Source of the DNA: Kineobactrum salinum
GTDB taxonomy: Bacteria > Pseudomonadota > Gammaproteobacteria > Pseudomonadales > Halieaceae
Assembly: GCF_010669285.1 (NCBI RefSeq)
Contig: NZ_CP048711.1
Location: forward strand, 2,852,001-2,916,000
Direction: 5' to 3'
DNA length: 64,000 nucleotides
Both the position numbers and the translations under genes were made by a program. The notes under the pieces are model-generated. The model was not told the origin of the DNA. It ran no database searches and saw only the letters and a program-made list of their open reading frames with translations. Each line of letters opens with the position of its first letter. The stretch's first letter is position 1. Positions 45,401-53,561 of the stretch are shown piece after piece.

Positions 45401-46224
45401 ATGCCCGGGAAGGCCTGATCCTCACCGACGTCAATACCCTGTCCGACGGCGAGCCGCGCAACAACCAGCTGGAGCGGGCGCTCACCTGGAACGAGAACGG
45501 CGTTCTCGACGGCGCCCGGCACATGGTGCTGGGAGGCAGTTTCGCCTATATCGTCGCTGACGCCGGCCTGGTGGTAGTGGACCTGGATCAGCCGCTGCAG
45601 CCTCGTCTGGCCGCAGTGGTGCCACTCAACCGTGGCCACTCGGTCGCGCTGCAGTTCCGCTACCTGTTCGTGACCGATGCCGACGGGCTCAAGGTGATTG
45701 ACATCACCCGGCCCACCGCGCCAGTGCTGGACCGCGACAACGTGATTCCCCTGCAGCAGGCCCGGCGCCTGCATCTGGCGCGGACCTACGCCTATGTCGC
45801 CGCCGGCAGCGAGGGGCTGGCCATTGTCGATATTACCCGGCCCACCGGGATGCGATTGGTGCAAACATTCCGCGATGGCCTTAGCGACAGCCACGATGTG
45901 GTGGTAGCCTCTACCAATGCGTCCCTGTTTGCCTACATTGCCGATGGCGCCGCCGGGCTCAAGGTGGTGCAATTGACCTCGCCCAGCAGTCAGCCCAAGT
46001 TCTACGGCTTTTCCCCTGAGCCCAGTCCCGAGTTGATTGCCAGCTACGCCACGCGGTCGCCGGCGCTGTCGTTGAGCCGGGGTCTGGAGCGGGATCGCGG
46101 TGTGGACGAAACCGGTGGCCAGATGGCGGTATTCGGCCGGCTCGGTTCGCGTCCCCTCAACCTGGAGGAGATGCGCAAACTGTACACTGACAAAGATGGC
46201 AAGCCATGGTTCGTAGAAAACTGA
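42484..46224 (+). CDS. Secreted decaheme cytochrome c fused to LVIVD-type beta-propeller repeats
   Basis: This protein of about 1246 residues has a signal peptide (WWLAGVATVMLALPVSLALA). Ten CxxCH sites spread over residues 70-800: CVSCH, CTDCH, CGACH, CASCH, CMSCH, CVDCH, CKDCH, CYTCH, CAGCH and CEDCH. The C-terminal 350 residues have repeated VIDITRPTAPVL-like and VVDLDQPLQPRL-like units, the LVIVD repeats that build beta-propellers. Propeller-cytochrome fusions suggest surface display and binding of a partner or substrate. The catalytic substrate is unknown. ATG 42484 is used (GTG 42475 is possible). It overlaps the next gene by 19 bases. Confidence 0.85.
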   Translation: MNRPDHTGRLGNPLHWWLAGVATVMLALPVSLALAAAGEKPVQRSYVTAPNAPASQSNEQMAAKSEGCVSCHTQTDEKTMHVNPAVKLGCTDCHGGKAEVHVPGGAVAGDSAYLAAMERAHVLPRYPESWHYPSSANPERTYTLLNKESPEFTRFINPSDYRIAREACGACHLPIIEAAERSLMATSAMLWGGAAYNNGILPYKRYILGEGYTREGEPAKIPGPVQPTAEMTRRGILPELYPLPAWETIKPGDIFRVFERGGRNITNLFPETGLPNALGQLQRLEEPGRPDFRQSNRGPGTGARISVPVINITKTRLNDPHTWFIGTNDQPGDYRQSGCASCHVVYANDRDPRHSGQYAQFGHSGESQSIDPTIPRGRPGHPLRHAFTRAIPTSQCMSCHMHQPNMFVNSYLGYTMWDYESDAPSMWPEEQVYPSHAEQRAVLERNPEGAAPRGKWADVEFLKTVSELNPTLEDTQFADYHGHGWNFRAVFKRDRKGNLLDAEGDVVSDEDPDKFDKAVHMSSIHLDKGMHCVDCHYAQDNHGNGHIYGEVAAAVEIDCKDCHGSAQAYPNLFTSGPAALEGGTDLGAIRNPDGRLRFEWMGNKLIQRSVMDPELEWELSLVKDSVDPVHGEYNEKAARAKLMSRDTAEQDWGPEVAGDDLAHSDDNMECYTCHTSWTTSCAGCHLPIEANNKTERHHYEGGASRNYATYNPQVARDQMFLLGRRETAKGGKIAPVRSTSALVLSSTNANREKIYIQQPPIAASGFSSQAFNPHFAHTVRKTETKECEDCHLSRNNDNNAIMAQLLMYGTGFVNFVGYYAWVGGEEHVTGVQVTEWEEPQAVLGSYLHRYAYPDYFAEHKANNDQLQHGYPHGSGPASCVQHRGEYLFSAEGDKGLRIYDIASIGNKGVSQRIITAPFSPLGQDTHIPSADATCVVLPTNQPIHPDRNEGELMREINEEQPFHPIYDYALVTDAREGLILTDVNTLSDGEPRNNQLERALTWNENGVLDGARHMVLGGSFAYIVADAGLVVVDLDQPLQPRLAAVVPLNRGHSVALQFRYLFVTDADGLKVIDITRPTAPVLDRDNVIPLQQARRLHLARTYAYVAAGSEGLAIVDITRPTGMRLVQTFRDGLSDSHDVVVASTNASLFAYIADGAAGLKVVQLTSPSSQPKFYGFSPEPSPELIASYATRSPALSLSRGLERDRGVDETGGQMAVFGRLGSRPLNLEEMRKLYTDKDGKPWFVEN

Positions 46225-47495
46225 CAGCACTGGCCCTGTTGCTGGGGCTGGCGGGTACCGCGGCGCTGGCACAACCCCTGCCCGAGGAGGGACGCGATAT
46301 ACACGAGGGGGTCGCCAGTTGTGCCACCAGTGTCTGTCACGGCAAGGTAAGCGCGGACCCGGCCGCCAACGTGTGGCTCAATGAGTACCGGATCTGGCTG
46401 CGCCAGGACTATCATTCGCGGGCCTACCGCACCTTGCAGAGCGCCCAGTCCCAGGCAATCGCCGCCAAGCTGGGCCTGCCCAGCGCGCATGCGGCCAAGA
46501 TCTGCCTGGACTGCCACGCCGACAATGTCACCGCCGAGGCCCGTGGCCGCCGTTTCCAGATTTCCGACGGCGTGGGCTGTGAGGCCTGCCACGGTGGCGG
46601 CGGCCAGTGGCTGGAGTCCCACGCCGAGGCCAGTACCAGCCATGCCGACAATGTGGCCAAGGGCATGTATCCCACCGAGCTGCCGCTGGCCCGCGCCCGG
46701 CTGTGCCTGTCCTGCCATCTGGGAACCAAGGACAAGTTCGCCACCCACGAGATCATGGGCGCCGGCCACCCCCGGCTGGCCTTTGAACTGGAAACCTTTA
46801 CCGTCAACCAGCCGGCCCATTACGAGGTGGATGCCGACTATCGCGAACGCAAGCCGGCGATAGCCCCGGTCAACATGTGGCTGGCGGGGCTGGCCATTAC
46901 CGGCATGCACACCCTGGAGCTGCTGCAGGAGGACTGGTTCACGAAGCCTTCGCTGGTGCCGGAGCTGTCCTTCTTCCAGTGTCACGCCTGCCATCATCCC
47001 ATGGACGACTTGCGCTGGTCGGAGGAAGCCGACGGCTTGCCGCCGGGCAGTGTGCGGCTCAACGATGCCAGTCTGGTGTTGTTGCTGGCCGTGCTGGAAA
47101 CCCTGGAGCCGGACGCTGTGGATCCGCTGCGCAGCGACCTCAACGCGCTGCACCGGGCGTCGCAGCAGTCCCGCCAGCAGGTCGTGACCGCGGCCCGCAC
47201 TCTGCAGCAGCGCCTGGAGCCGCTGGCCGAAAGGCTCGGCAATGACACCTACGGCACCGAACAGCAGCGCCTGCTGCGGCGGGAACTGCTGGCGCAGGCG
47301 GCGGCACAGCGCTTCCGGCACTTCACCGCGGCGGAACAGGCCTTCCTGGCGGTTGAAACACTGTCCCTGTCACTGGGTGACGCGCCGCGCCTGAAATCCC
47401 CGCTGGACGCACTGTATGGTAGTGTGGAGGACGAAAACCGTTTCGTGCCGCAGCAGTTCGCGGTCCTGGCCAGGCAACTGATGGGAGCCCTATGA
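46206..47495 (+). CDS. Cytochrome c554-like multiheme protein
   Basis: This 429-residue protein has a signal peptide (LTALALLLGLAGTAALAQ). Four CxxCH sites (CLDCH, CEACH, CLSCH, CHACH) and one expanded CATSVCH (CX4CH) make five likely c-hemes. The spacing, with SCATSVCHGKV and VGCEACHGGGGQWLESHAEA, resembles the cytochrome c554 family, where an electron carrier pairs with a multiheme oxidoreductase. The C-terminal 180 residues are helical and heme-free. It probably shuttles electrons in the periplasm for the two decaheme proteins (inference). Its stop overlaps the PP2C start (ATGA). Confidence 0.82.
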   Translation: MVRRKLTALALLLGLAGTAALAQPLPEEGRDIHEGVASCATSVCHGKVSADPAANVWLNEYRIWLRQDYHSRAYRTLQSAQSQAIAAKLGLPSAHAAKICLDCHADNVTAEARGRRFQISDGVGCEACHGGGGQWLESHAEASTSHADNVAKGMYPTELPLARARLCLSCHLGTKDKFATHEIMGAGHPRLAFELETFTVNQPAHYEVDADYRERKPAIAPVNMWLAGLAITGMHTLELLQEDWFTKPSLVPELSFFQCHACHHPMDDLRWSEEADGLPPGSVRLNDASLVLLLAVLETLEPDAVDPLRSDLNALHRASQQSRQQVVTAARTLQQRLEPLAERLGNDTYGTEQQRLLRRELLAQAAAQRFRHFTAAEQAFLAVETLSLSLGDAPRLKSPLDALYGSVEDENRFVPQQFAVLARQLMGAL

Positions 47496-48574
47496 CAAGA
47501 GATCCCGACGCCCGTTGGCGGGCCTGTGGCGAGACTGACGTCGGTCGCCGCGAGCACAATGAGGACGCCTTTCTGATCGACCACCAACTGGGGTTGATGG
47601 TGGTGGCCGATGGGGTCGGTGGTCATCAGGCGGGCGAGGTCGCCAGCCAGATAACCTGTGAAGTGCTGGCTCGCGATGTGCACGAGTCGAATGACCTCGA
47701 ACCCGCGATACGCAGTGCCAACCTGGAAGTTCACGACGCGGTGGCCGGTGGCCGCGGCAAACAGGGTATGGCCACTACCGTGGTGGCGGCCCAGTTCAGC
47801 GGTGCCCACTATCAACTGGCCTGGGTGGGTGACAGCCGGGGCTATCTGTGGGATGGCCAGCTGAAGCTGCTGACCCGCGATCACTCCTATGTGGAGGCCC
47901 TGCTCGAGAAGGGCCAGATCACCTTTGAGGAGGCGCGGCGGCATCCCCGCAAGAACGTGATCGTGCAGGCGATCGGGCTGCAGGAGGAAGACAAGCTGCG
48001 GGTGGGTACCAATCAGGGGGTATTGCTGCCCGGACAGATCCTGGCCCTGTGCAGCGACGGTCTGAGCGATGTGCTCGATTGTGACCGGTTCGCGTCGGTG
48101 CTGGCGCAGGATCTGCCCCTGGAAGAACGCTGCCGTATCCTGGTGATGGCAGCGGTGGAGCAGGGCGGCCGCGACAATGTGACGCTGGTGCTGGTGGAAG
48201 GCTTGGCCGGCGGCGGCAGCGATGCCGCCGCCGACGCCGCAGCGCTGGAGCCGGACGTGGTCTGGCGCTATGATCCCGCCTCGGGCGAATACCACGGCCT
48301 GCCCGAGCTGGTGCAGCCCGGGCTGCCGGGGTCTGAACCACCGGCACCTGCGCGCCGGGCGAGTATTGCCCCGAAACGGTCCCGGGTGGCGCCGAGATCA
48401 CCGGAGTCCACCCAGATGATGTCGGCGGACGAAATGGCGGAATTGCGCAGGGAGGCGCTGGAATTGCCGGCGCGGCGACGTCGCCGCCGCCTGTTGGTCG
48501 CCAGTATGGCCGCCGCGGTTGCATTGCTGGCAATTGCGGCCTGGTTTGTGATCGGCCCCCGCAGTGGCGGCTGA
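47492..48574 (+). CDS. Membrane-anchored PP2C-family protein phosphatase
   Basis: This 360-residue protein has a complete PP2C domain: HNEDAFLIDHQLGLMVVADG with VGGHQAGEVA, GMATTVVAA, WVGDSRGYLW, LTRDHSYVEALLEKGQI, LCSDGLSDVL and GGRDNVTLVLVEG cover the metal-binding aspartates. A proline-rich linker and one C-terminal membrane helix (LVASMAAAVALLAIAAWFVI) follow, with the catalytic domain cytoplasmic. It would remove phosphate from Ser/Thr residues recognised by the FHA domains of this operon. No Ser/Thr kinase is present in the window, so the kinase must be encoded elsewhere. Confidence 0.93.
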   Translation: MTRDPDARWRACGETDVGRREHNEDAFLIDHQLGLMVVADGVGGHQAGEVASQITCEVLARDVHESNDLEPAIRSANLEVHDAVAGGRGKQGMATTVVAAQFSGAHYQLAWVGDSRGYLWDGQLKLLTRDHSYVEALLEKGQITFEEARRHPRKNVIVQAIGLQEEDKLRVGTNQGVLLPGQILALCSDGLSDVLDCDRFASVLAQDLPLEERCRILVMAAVEQGGRDNVTLVLVEGLAGGGSDAAADAAALEPDVVWRYDPASGEYHGLPELVQPGLPGSEPPAPARRASIAPKRSRVAPRSPESTQMMSADEMAELRREALELPARRRRRRLLVASMAAAVALLAIAAWFVIGPRSGG

Positions 48575-48589
48575 ACAGGAGTTTGAGGT

Positions 48590-49756
48590 ATGAGCGAGAA
48601 ATTCAGCGTTGTCCTGGTGGCGCAGGATGGCACAGAACAGGCGCTGAGTGGCGAAATGCGCGTTGGCCGCAGCGCCGAATGCGATGTAACCATTGAAGAC
48701 CCCCGTGTGTCCCGCAATCACGCGCTGGTGCGGGTGGAAGAGCCGCAGGTGGTGCTGGAAGACCTCGGCTCGGCCAACGGCACTTTAGTAAATGGATTGA
48801 AGCTGGTGGGCTCGGTCGAGCTGGCCGACGGTGATGAGGTACAGTTCGACAAGTACAAGTTCCGGGTGGTGATTACCGGCGCACCGCCGCCAGCGGCCGA
48901 TAGCGACGCGACGATAGTCGCGCCGGTGGGGGACGATGCCACCGTGGTCTCGCCGATGGAACCGCCGCCGGCAGCCGTTGCCGAGCCCGCAGCCAAACCG
49001 GTGGATCCGGTAGCCCCGCCCGCTGCGGCCGCGGAAGCAGCGCCGCCGGCCGCCGCAAAACCGGCGGCCACTGAGCCGCCGGCCGCCACTGAAAAACCGG
49101 CTCCCGAAGCGAAAGCTCCCCCCGCGGAACAGCCTGCAGCTGTGGCAAAACCGGCCTCCTCGAACTTCGACCTGCCCGGCAGCTGGGTGGACTCGGGCAC
49201 CGGGGAACACACCCAGTTTCTGTCCATAGATTCCGTCCCCGAGGCGGCGCCAGCGCCGACGCCGGTCGGACGCAGTTCGGACCTGCCGCACCTGATGGTG
49301 GTCATCGGCGGTGAGGTGGCCGACGTGATGGAGCTGGAACCGGGCAACGGCAGTGAGCCTGATGTCTGGGAAATAGGGCGCGAGGACAGCTGTGAAATCA
49401 TGTTGCAGGAGCCCAGTGTTTCCGCCCGCCACGCCCAGTTGATTCACCAGGGCGGGCGCTGGCGCCTGGTCAACCTGGTGTCGGCCAACGGCATCTTCGT
49501 CAATGGAGAAAAGCGGCTTACCGCCTATCTGGCAGACGGGGACCAGATTCGCCTGGGCCTGGTCAACCTGATTTTCCGGGCCAGCGCCAATGCCCCCGCG
49601 GCAGGCGCGGCGCCCCGGCCCGGCACCGGCGCTGCCTCTGGCACGGCCAGGACCGGCTCTGGTTCCGGCTTCGGCTCCAGCCCCAGGAACATCGCCCTGG
49701 CCGGCGCTGCTGCGGTACTGGTGGCACTGGTGGCGCTGGCCTGGTTCCTGCTGTGA
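48590..49756 (+). CDS. Double FHA-domain membrane protein
   Basis: This 388-residue protein has two well-formed FHA domains. The first (residues 10-90) has GRSAECD, SRNH and NGTLVNG; the second (about 225-320) has IGREDSC, SARH and NGIFVNG, so the phosphothreonine-binding Arg, Ser/His and Asn-Gly are present in both. An Ala/Pro-rich linker of about 100 residues joins them. One C-terminal helix (IALAGAAAVLVALVALAWFL) anchors it with the FHA domains cytoplasmic. It probably docks phosphorylated partners at the membrane, for example the FHA-like decaheme protein or the flavoprotein (inference). Last gene of the operon. Confidence 0.92.
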   Translation: MSEKFSVVLVAQDGTEQALSGEMRVGRSAECDVTIEDPRVSRNHALVRVEEPQVVLEDLGSANGTLVNGLKLVGSVELADGDEVQFDKYKFRVVITGAPPPAADSDATIVAPVGDDATVVSPMEPPPAAVAEPAAKPVDPVAPPAAAAEAAPPAAAKPAATEPPAATEKPAPEAKAPPAEQPAAVAKPASSNFDLPGSWVDSGTGEHTQFLSIDSVPEAAPAPTPVGRSSDLPHLMVVIGGEVADVMELEPGNGSEPDVWEIGREDSCEIMLQEPSVSARHAQLIHQGGRWRLVNLVSANGIFVNGEKRLTAYLADGDQIRLGLVNLIFRASANAPAAGAAPRPGTGAASGTARTGSGSGFGSSPRNIALAGAAAVLVALVALAWFLL

Positions 49757-49784
49757 TAACCCGGTAATTTTATCTTGACGGAGT

Positions 49785-49808
49785 GGTGAGGGCGGTGCCG
49801 CCCTCACC
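49785..49808. terminator. Strong hairpin between convergent operons
   Basis: GGTGAGGGCGG (49785-49795) pairs perfectly with CCGCCCTCACC (49798-49808) across a 2-base loop, 28 bases after the FHA gene and just before the end of the opposing PilZ-like gene. There is no T-tract, so it may work with Rho or as a bidirectional transcript-end stabiliser. Confidence 0.6.
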
Positions 49809-49814
49809 CAGCGC

Positions 49815-50183
49815 CTAGCGCTGTCCCAGGCGCCGCAGCTCCTCGTCCAGTACTGCCGGATCTGCCATATGGGCCCGTAGCAGCGTCTGCAGCGGTTCAA
49901 TGTTCTCCCGGTCCACATGCTCCACCGCGAAGCTGAGGCGGCCCTTGTCCACATCCTGCAAATAGGCAAAAAGCTCCAGCGCCGGTTCCTGGCCGGTATC
50001 TATCAGCAGCGTGAAAGGCTCGTTGTACTGGGCATCCCAGCCCTCGGGCTGGTTGGTGGCAACACTGACCAGGGAGAGGCCCAGCAGCTGTTGCCGCCAC
50101 TCACTGCCGCCTTGCAAGATGGTGACTGGCAGGTCCAGGCTGACGACACTGAAGTCCTGCTGCTCATTGCGCAAATCGCTCAT
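49815..50183 (-). CDS. Small PilZ-like domain protein
   Basis: This 122-residue cytoplasmic protein has a beta-rich core (LDLPVTILQGGSEWRQQ, then LLGLSLVSVATNQPEGW) and a helical end (NIEPLQTLLRAHMADPAVLDEELRRLG). The end resembles atypical PilZ proteins, which finish with a similar helix (LRRLLELNxGDPxLLxREL). The canonical RxxxR and (D/N)xSxxG c-di-GMP motifs are not evident, so nucleotide binding is doubtful. The role is unknown; PilZ-like proteins often act as adaptors. It follows ettA in the same direction after 123 bases. Confidence 0.55.
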   Translation of the reverse strand: MSDLRNEQQDFSVVSLDLPVTILQGGSEWRQQLLGLSLVSVATNQPEGWDAQYNEPFTLLIDTGQEPALELFAYLQDVDKGRLSFAVEHVDRENIEPLQTLLRAHMADPAVLDEELRRLGQR

Positions 50184-50306
50184 GCTGGTACTCGCAATAG
50201 GTGTCTGGGCCCACTATAACGCCGCCTTGCCACCAATGCGAGGTGGCCGCGGGGAACGGCCCGGTGGTCTTCATGGTCCGTTCGCAGCAGGCGGCGGCGG
50301 GCTGGA

Positions 50307-51971
50307 TTACTTCAATTTGCGGTATTTGACCCGGTGAGGCTGGGCCGCCGCCGCGCCGAGGCGGGCCTTGCGGTCCTCCTCATAATCGCTGTAGTTGCCC
50401 TCGTGGAACACCACCTCGCCGTCGTCCTCATAGGCCAGGATATGGGTGGCAATGCGGTCCAGAAACCAGCGGTCGTGCGAGATCACCAGCGCGCTGCCTG
50501 GAAAGGTCAGGATCGCGTCCTCGAGCGCCCGCAGAGTTTCCACGTCAAGGTCATTGGTGGGCTCGTCCAGCAACAGCACGTTGGCGCCCTGCTTCAACAG
50601 CTTGGCCAGGTGCAGGCGGTTGCGCTCGCCGCCGGACAGGTCCTTGACGAATTTTTGCTGGTCTGCACCCTTGAAGTTGAAGCGTCCCACGTAGGAGCGC
50701 GAGTTGACCTCATAGTTGCCGATACGGATTACATCCTGGCTGTCGGACACCTCCTCCCACACGGTCTTGCTGCCGTCCAGATCATCCCGCGACTGGTCCA
50801 CATAGCCCAGCTGCACAGTGTCGCCGACGGTGACCTCGCCCCCGTCAGCCTGTTCGGCGCCCATCAGGATCTTGAACAGCGTGGACTTGCCCATGCCGTT
50901 GGCGCCGATGATGCCGACGATGCTGCCCTTGGGAACGCTGAAGCTGACATGTTCAAACAGCAGCCTGTCGCCAAAGGTCTTCTTCAGGTCCTTCACTTCG
51001 ATGACCTTGTCGCCGAGCCGCGGCCCTGGTGGAATGTAGATCTCATTGGTTTCGTTGCGGCTCTGGAATTCCTGTGACTGCAGCTCGTCAAAGCGCTGCA
51101 GGCGGGCCTTGCTCTTGGCCTGGCGGCCCTTGGGGTTGCTGCGCACCCACTCCAGCTCGGATTTGATCGCCTTCTGATGCGAGGCCTCCTGGCGTTTTTC
51201 CTGCTCCAGGCGCGCCTCCTTGGTTTCCAGCCAGTCGGAATAGTTGCCCTCGTAAGGAATGCCGCGGCCGCGGTCCAGTTCCAGAATCCAGCCGGCGGCG
51301 TTGTCCAGGAAGTAGCGGTCGTGGGTGATGGCGACGACAGTGCCCGGGAAGTCGTGCAGAAAGCGCTCCAGCCAGCCCACGCTCTCGGCGTCCAGGTGGT
51401 TGGTGGGCTCATCCAGCAACAACATGTCCGGCGCCGACAGCAGCAACCGGCACAGCGCCACCCGGCGCCGCTCGCCGCCCGACAGGGTGGCGACATCCGC
51501 GTCCCAGGGCGGCAGCCGCAGTGCATCGGCAGCCACCTCCAGCTTGTGCTCCAGATTGTGGGCGTCGGTGACCTGAATGATATCCTCCAGCCGGGCCTGC
51601 TCCTTGGCCAGCGCATCGAAATCCGCATCGGGCTCGGCGTAGGCGGCGTACACCCGATCCAGTTGGGCCAGCGCGTCCACCGCCTCCTGCAGTCCCTCTT
51701 CGACGTTGCCGCGCACATCCTTGTCCGGGTTCAACTGAGGTTCCTGGGGCAGATAGCCTATCTTGATGCCCGGCTGGGGGCGGGCCTCACCGAGAATGTC
51801 CGTGTCGATGCCGGCCATGATGCGCAGCAGCGTGGACTTGCCCGAGCCATTGAGGCCGAGTACGCCGATCTTGGCGCCGGGGAAAAAGGACAGGGAAATG
51901 TCCTCGAGGATTTTCTTCTTCGGCGGCACGACCTTGCCGACGCGGTTCATGGTGTAGACGTACTGGGCCAT
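50307..51971 (-). CDS. ettA: Energy-dependent translational throttle protein EttA
   Basis: EttA is an ABC-F ATPase that binds the ribosomal E site and gates entry into elongation according to ATP/ADP level. At 554 residues it matches the family (about 555). Two ABC domains are seen: Walker A GLNGSGKSTLL with LSGGERRRVALCRLL, and GANGMGKSTLF with LSGGERNRLHLAKLL. The P-site interaction linker, rich in Lys/Arg, lies at about residues 240-300 (WVRSNPKGRQAKSKARLQRF). It starts MAQYVYTMNRVGKVVPPKKK as usual. It is likely an independent housekeeping gene. Confidence 0.96.
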   Translation of the reverse strand: MAQYVYTMNRVGKVVPPKKKILEDISLSFFPGAKIGVLGLNGSGKSTLLRIMAGIDTDILGEARPQPGIKIGYLPQEPQLNPDKDVRGNVEEGLQEAVDALAQLDRVYAAYAEPDADFDALAKEQARLEDIIQVTDAHNLEHKLEVAADALRLPPWDADVATLSGGERRRVALCRLLLSAPDMLLLDEPTNHLDAESVGWLERFLHDFPGTVVAITHDRYFLDNAAGWILELDRGRGIPYEGNYSDWLETKEARLEQEKRQEASHQKAIKSELEWVRSNPKGRQAKSKARLQRFDELQSQEFQSRNETNEIYIPPGPRLGDKVIEVKDLKKTFGDRLLFEHVSFSVPKGSIVGIIGANGMGKSTLFKILMGAEQADGGEVTVGDTVQLGYVDQSRDDLDGSKTVWEEVSDSQDVIRIGNYEVNSRSYVGRFNFKGADQQKFVKDLSGGERNRLHLAKLLKQGANVLLLDEPTNDLDVETLRALEDAILTFPGSALVISHDRWFLDRIATHILAYEDDGEVVFHEGNYSDYEEDRKARLGAAAAQPHRVKYRKLK

Positions 51972-52038
51972 CTGGGTGAGGTACCTGTGATGATGAAAAG
52001 TGTGGGGGGATTCTAGCAGGAAACCGGTGGAGCTTCAG

Positions 52039-53093
52039 TCAATCGGCGATCGGCGCCGAGCTCAGGTCGTCCGGGTCCAACTCGCGTTCGTCGGGACTGT
52101 AGGTTTCGTGAAACTCCTCCACCTCCCAGTTGGCCTTGGCACCGATCTCGGCGACGTGGAACAGGGCGTCGCCCTCGTACACCAGTGGCAGATTGGTGCG
52201 TCCGATGACGATGCCGTGGCTGTCGCAGACCACATCCACTTCACTGCTGCCCAGCGGATCGGCGATAAAGCCGATGATCTGGCCCTTGTTGACCTCCGCG
52301 CCCAGCGGTACCAGGACCCGCAGGACTCCGCTCTCCGGTGCCCGTATCCAGTGCGTGTTGCGGCTGACGGTCGGCGGCCTGATGCGGGCGCGGCTGCGGC
52401 GCAGCATGCCGATATGGCGCATCACATTGAGTACCCCCTTGACCCCGCGCGAATATAGAGTTCTTCGAAGCGCAGTGCCTCGCCGGCTTCATACAGCAGT
52501 ACCGGCACGTCCATGTCTCCGGCAGCCTGGCGCAGGGAGCCGTCGCGGATCTTGGCATCGATCGCCAGCGGCGCACCGAAGGCTTCGGTCATGGCCAGCA
52601 CCGCCGGATCTTCGAGGTTGGCCCGGATCTGGGGAAAGTTGCTGCGATGACGGGCACCGGTATGGAGGTCGATGCCATGGGTACACTTGGACACGATTTC
52701 CTGCAGGAAGGTTTGGGCGATACGCCCGGTCAGCGAGCCCCGGGAGGAGCCGGGGAAGGAGCGGTTGAGGTCGCGGCCATCGGGCAGGTAGCGGCTGTGG
52801 TTGATAAAGCCGTAGATGTTGACGATGGGGATCGCGATCAGGGTGCCGCGCAGGCGTTCCAGATGCGGGTCCTGGAGCAGACGGCGGATGATTTCCACAC
52901 CGTTGATTTCGTCGCCGTGGATGGCAGCGCAGACAAACAGCACCGGGCCCGGGCGCTTGCCGCGAATGACCTGGGCGCTGATCGACAGATTGTCGTGGGT
53001 GTACATGGGTGCCACCGGGATGTCGATAACGGTGCGCTCGCCGGGAACAATCTCCCTATCGCCGATGATCAGTTTGCTGCCGTTGCCTGGCAT
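52039..53093 (-). CDS. AstE/AspA-type succinylglutamate desuccinylase family protein (apparent frameshift at 52443-52446)
   Basis: This zinc carboxypeptidase-like deacylase has VCAAIHGDEINGVEIIRRLL (Zn-binding HxxE) near residue 55, GRDLNRSFPG and IDLHTGARHR, with a C-terminal barrel-sandwich portion (RAPESGVLRVLVPLGAEV). The reading breaks in CCCC at 52443-52446; one added base restores YIRAGVKGVLNVMRHIGML and gives about 351 residues. Members of this subgroup often lie beside a retropepsin-like protease and RimK-type ligases and may remove or process amino-acid modifications; the substrate here is not known. The protease gene lies 30 bases upstream. Confidence 0.82.
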
Positions 53094-53123
53094 GGGTGTT
53101 GGGTCGGTCCTCCGTGTGTTCCG

Positions 53124-53561
53124 TTAGCGTGGCGGTTTGCCCAGCATATAGGATTTGCCCGGGTCGACCAGAAAGCGGCCGTGCATTGCGGTGCGCCCCA
53201 GCAGCATGCGAAAGCGCATGGTTTCGCGGTCGGTCAGCGTGAGTTCGGCGGCGAAACGTTCATCACCCAGTACAACCGTGGTGCAGATGACGTAGCGCAC
53301 TTCCCGGTGGCCGCCCGAATCCGTTACCTGGCGCTGGTCCAGCACCGCGGCCTCACAGTGTACCACCCTCTCGGTGTTGCCCTGCCGCGGGTGTATGCCG
53401 AAGCGCACCCAGCGTTGGCCGTCGCGCTCGAAGGGCTCCAGGTAGAAGGCATGCAGCGCGCTGGTGCGGGCCCCGGTATCTATCTTGGCCTTGATCCGGG
53501 AAATACCGAGCTCCGGCAGGGCCAGCCATTCGCGCCAGCCCAGGGTGGCGCGATCGGTCAC
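53124..53561 (-). CDS. Retropepsin-like protease family protein (former 'ATP-dependent zinc protease')
   Basis: This 145-residue protein has the single-domain aspartic protease features: [20 protein letters not shown] with the catalytic DTGA near residue 28, a middle flap region, and the conserved [20 protein letters not shown] end. The family was formerly labelled a zinc protease and is linked to RimK-type glutamylation. The neighbour (an AstE/AspA-type deacylase) fits that link. It probably acts as a homodimer. Its ATG overlaps the end of ugd by four bases. Confidence 0.85.
   Translation of the reverse strand: MTDRATLGWREWLALPELGISRIKAKIDTGARTSALHAFYLEPFERDGQRWVRFGIHPRQGNTERVVHCEAAVLDQRQVTDSGGHREVRYVICTTVVLGDERFAAELTLTDRETMRFRMLLGRTAMHGRFLVDPGKSYMLGKPPR

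Noticed and set aside
36888-46224. Direct naming of the two decaheme proteins as MtrA and MtrC
   Set aside because: Heme number matches, but the FHA-like head, the propeller and overall lengths differ; homology cannot be claimed without alignment.
43000-46272. Open frame of over 1000 codons antisense to the second decaheme cytochrome
   Set aside because: High-GC shadow frame. The plus strand has ten heme motifs, a signal peptide and operon overlaps; the antisense product shows no recognisable domain or ribosome site.
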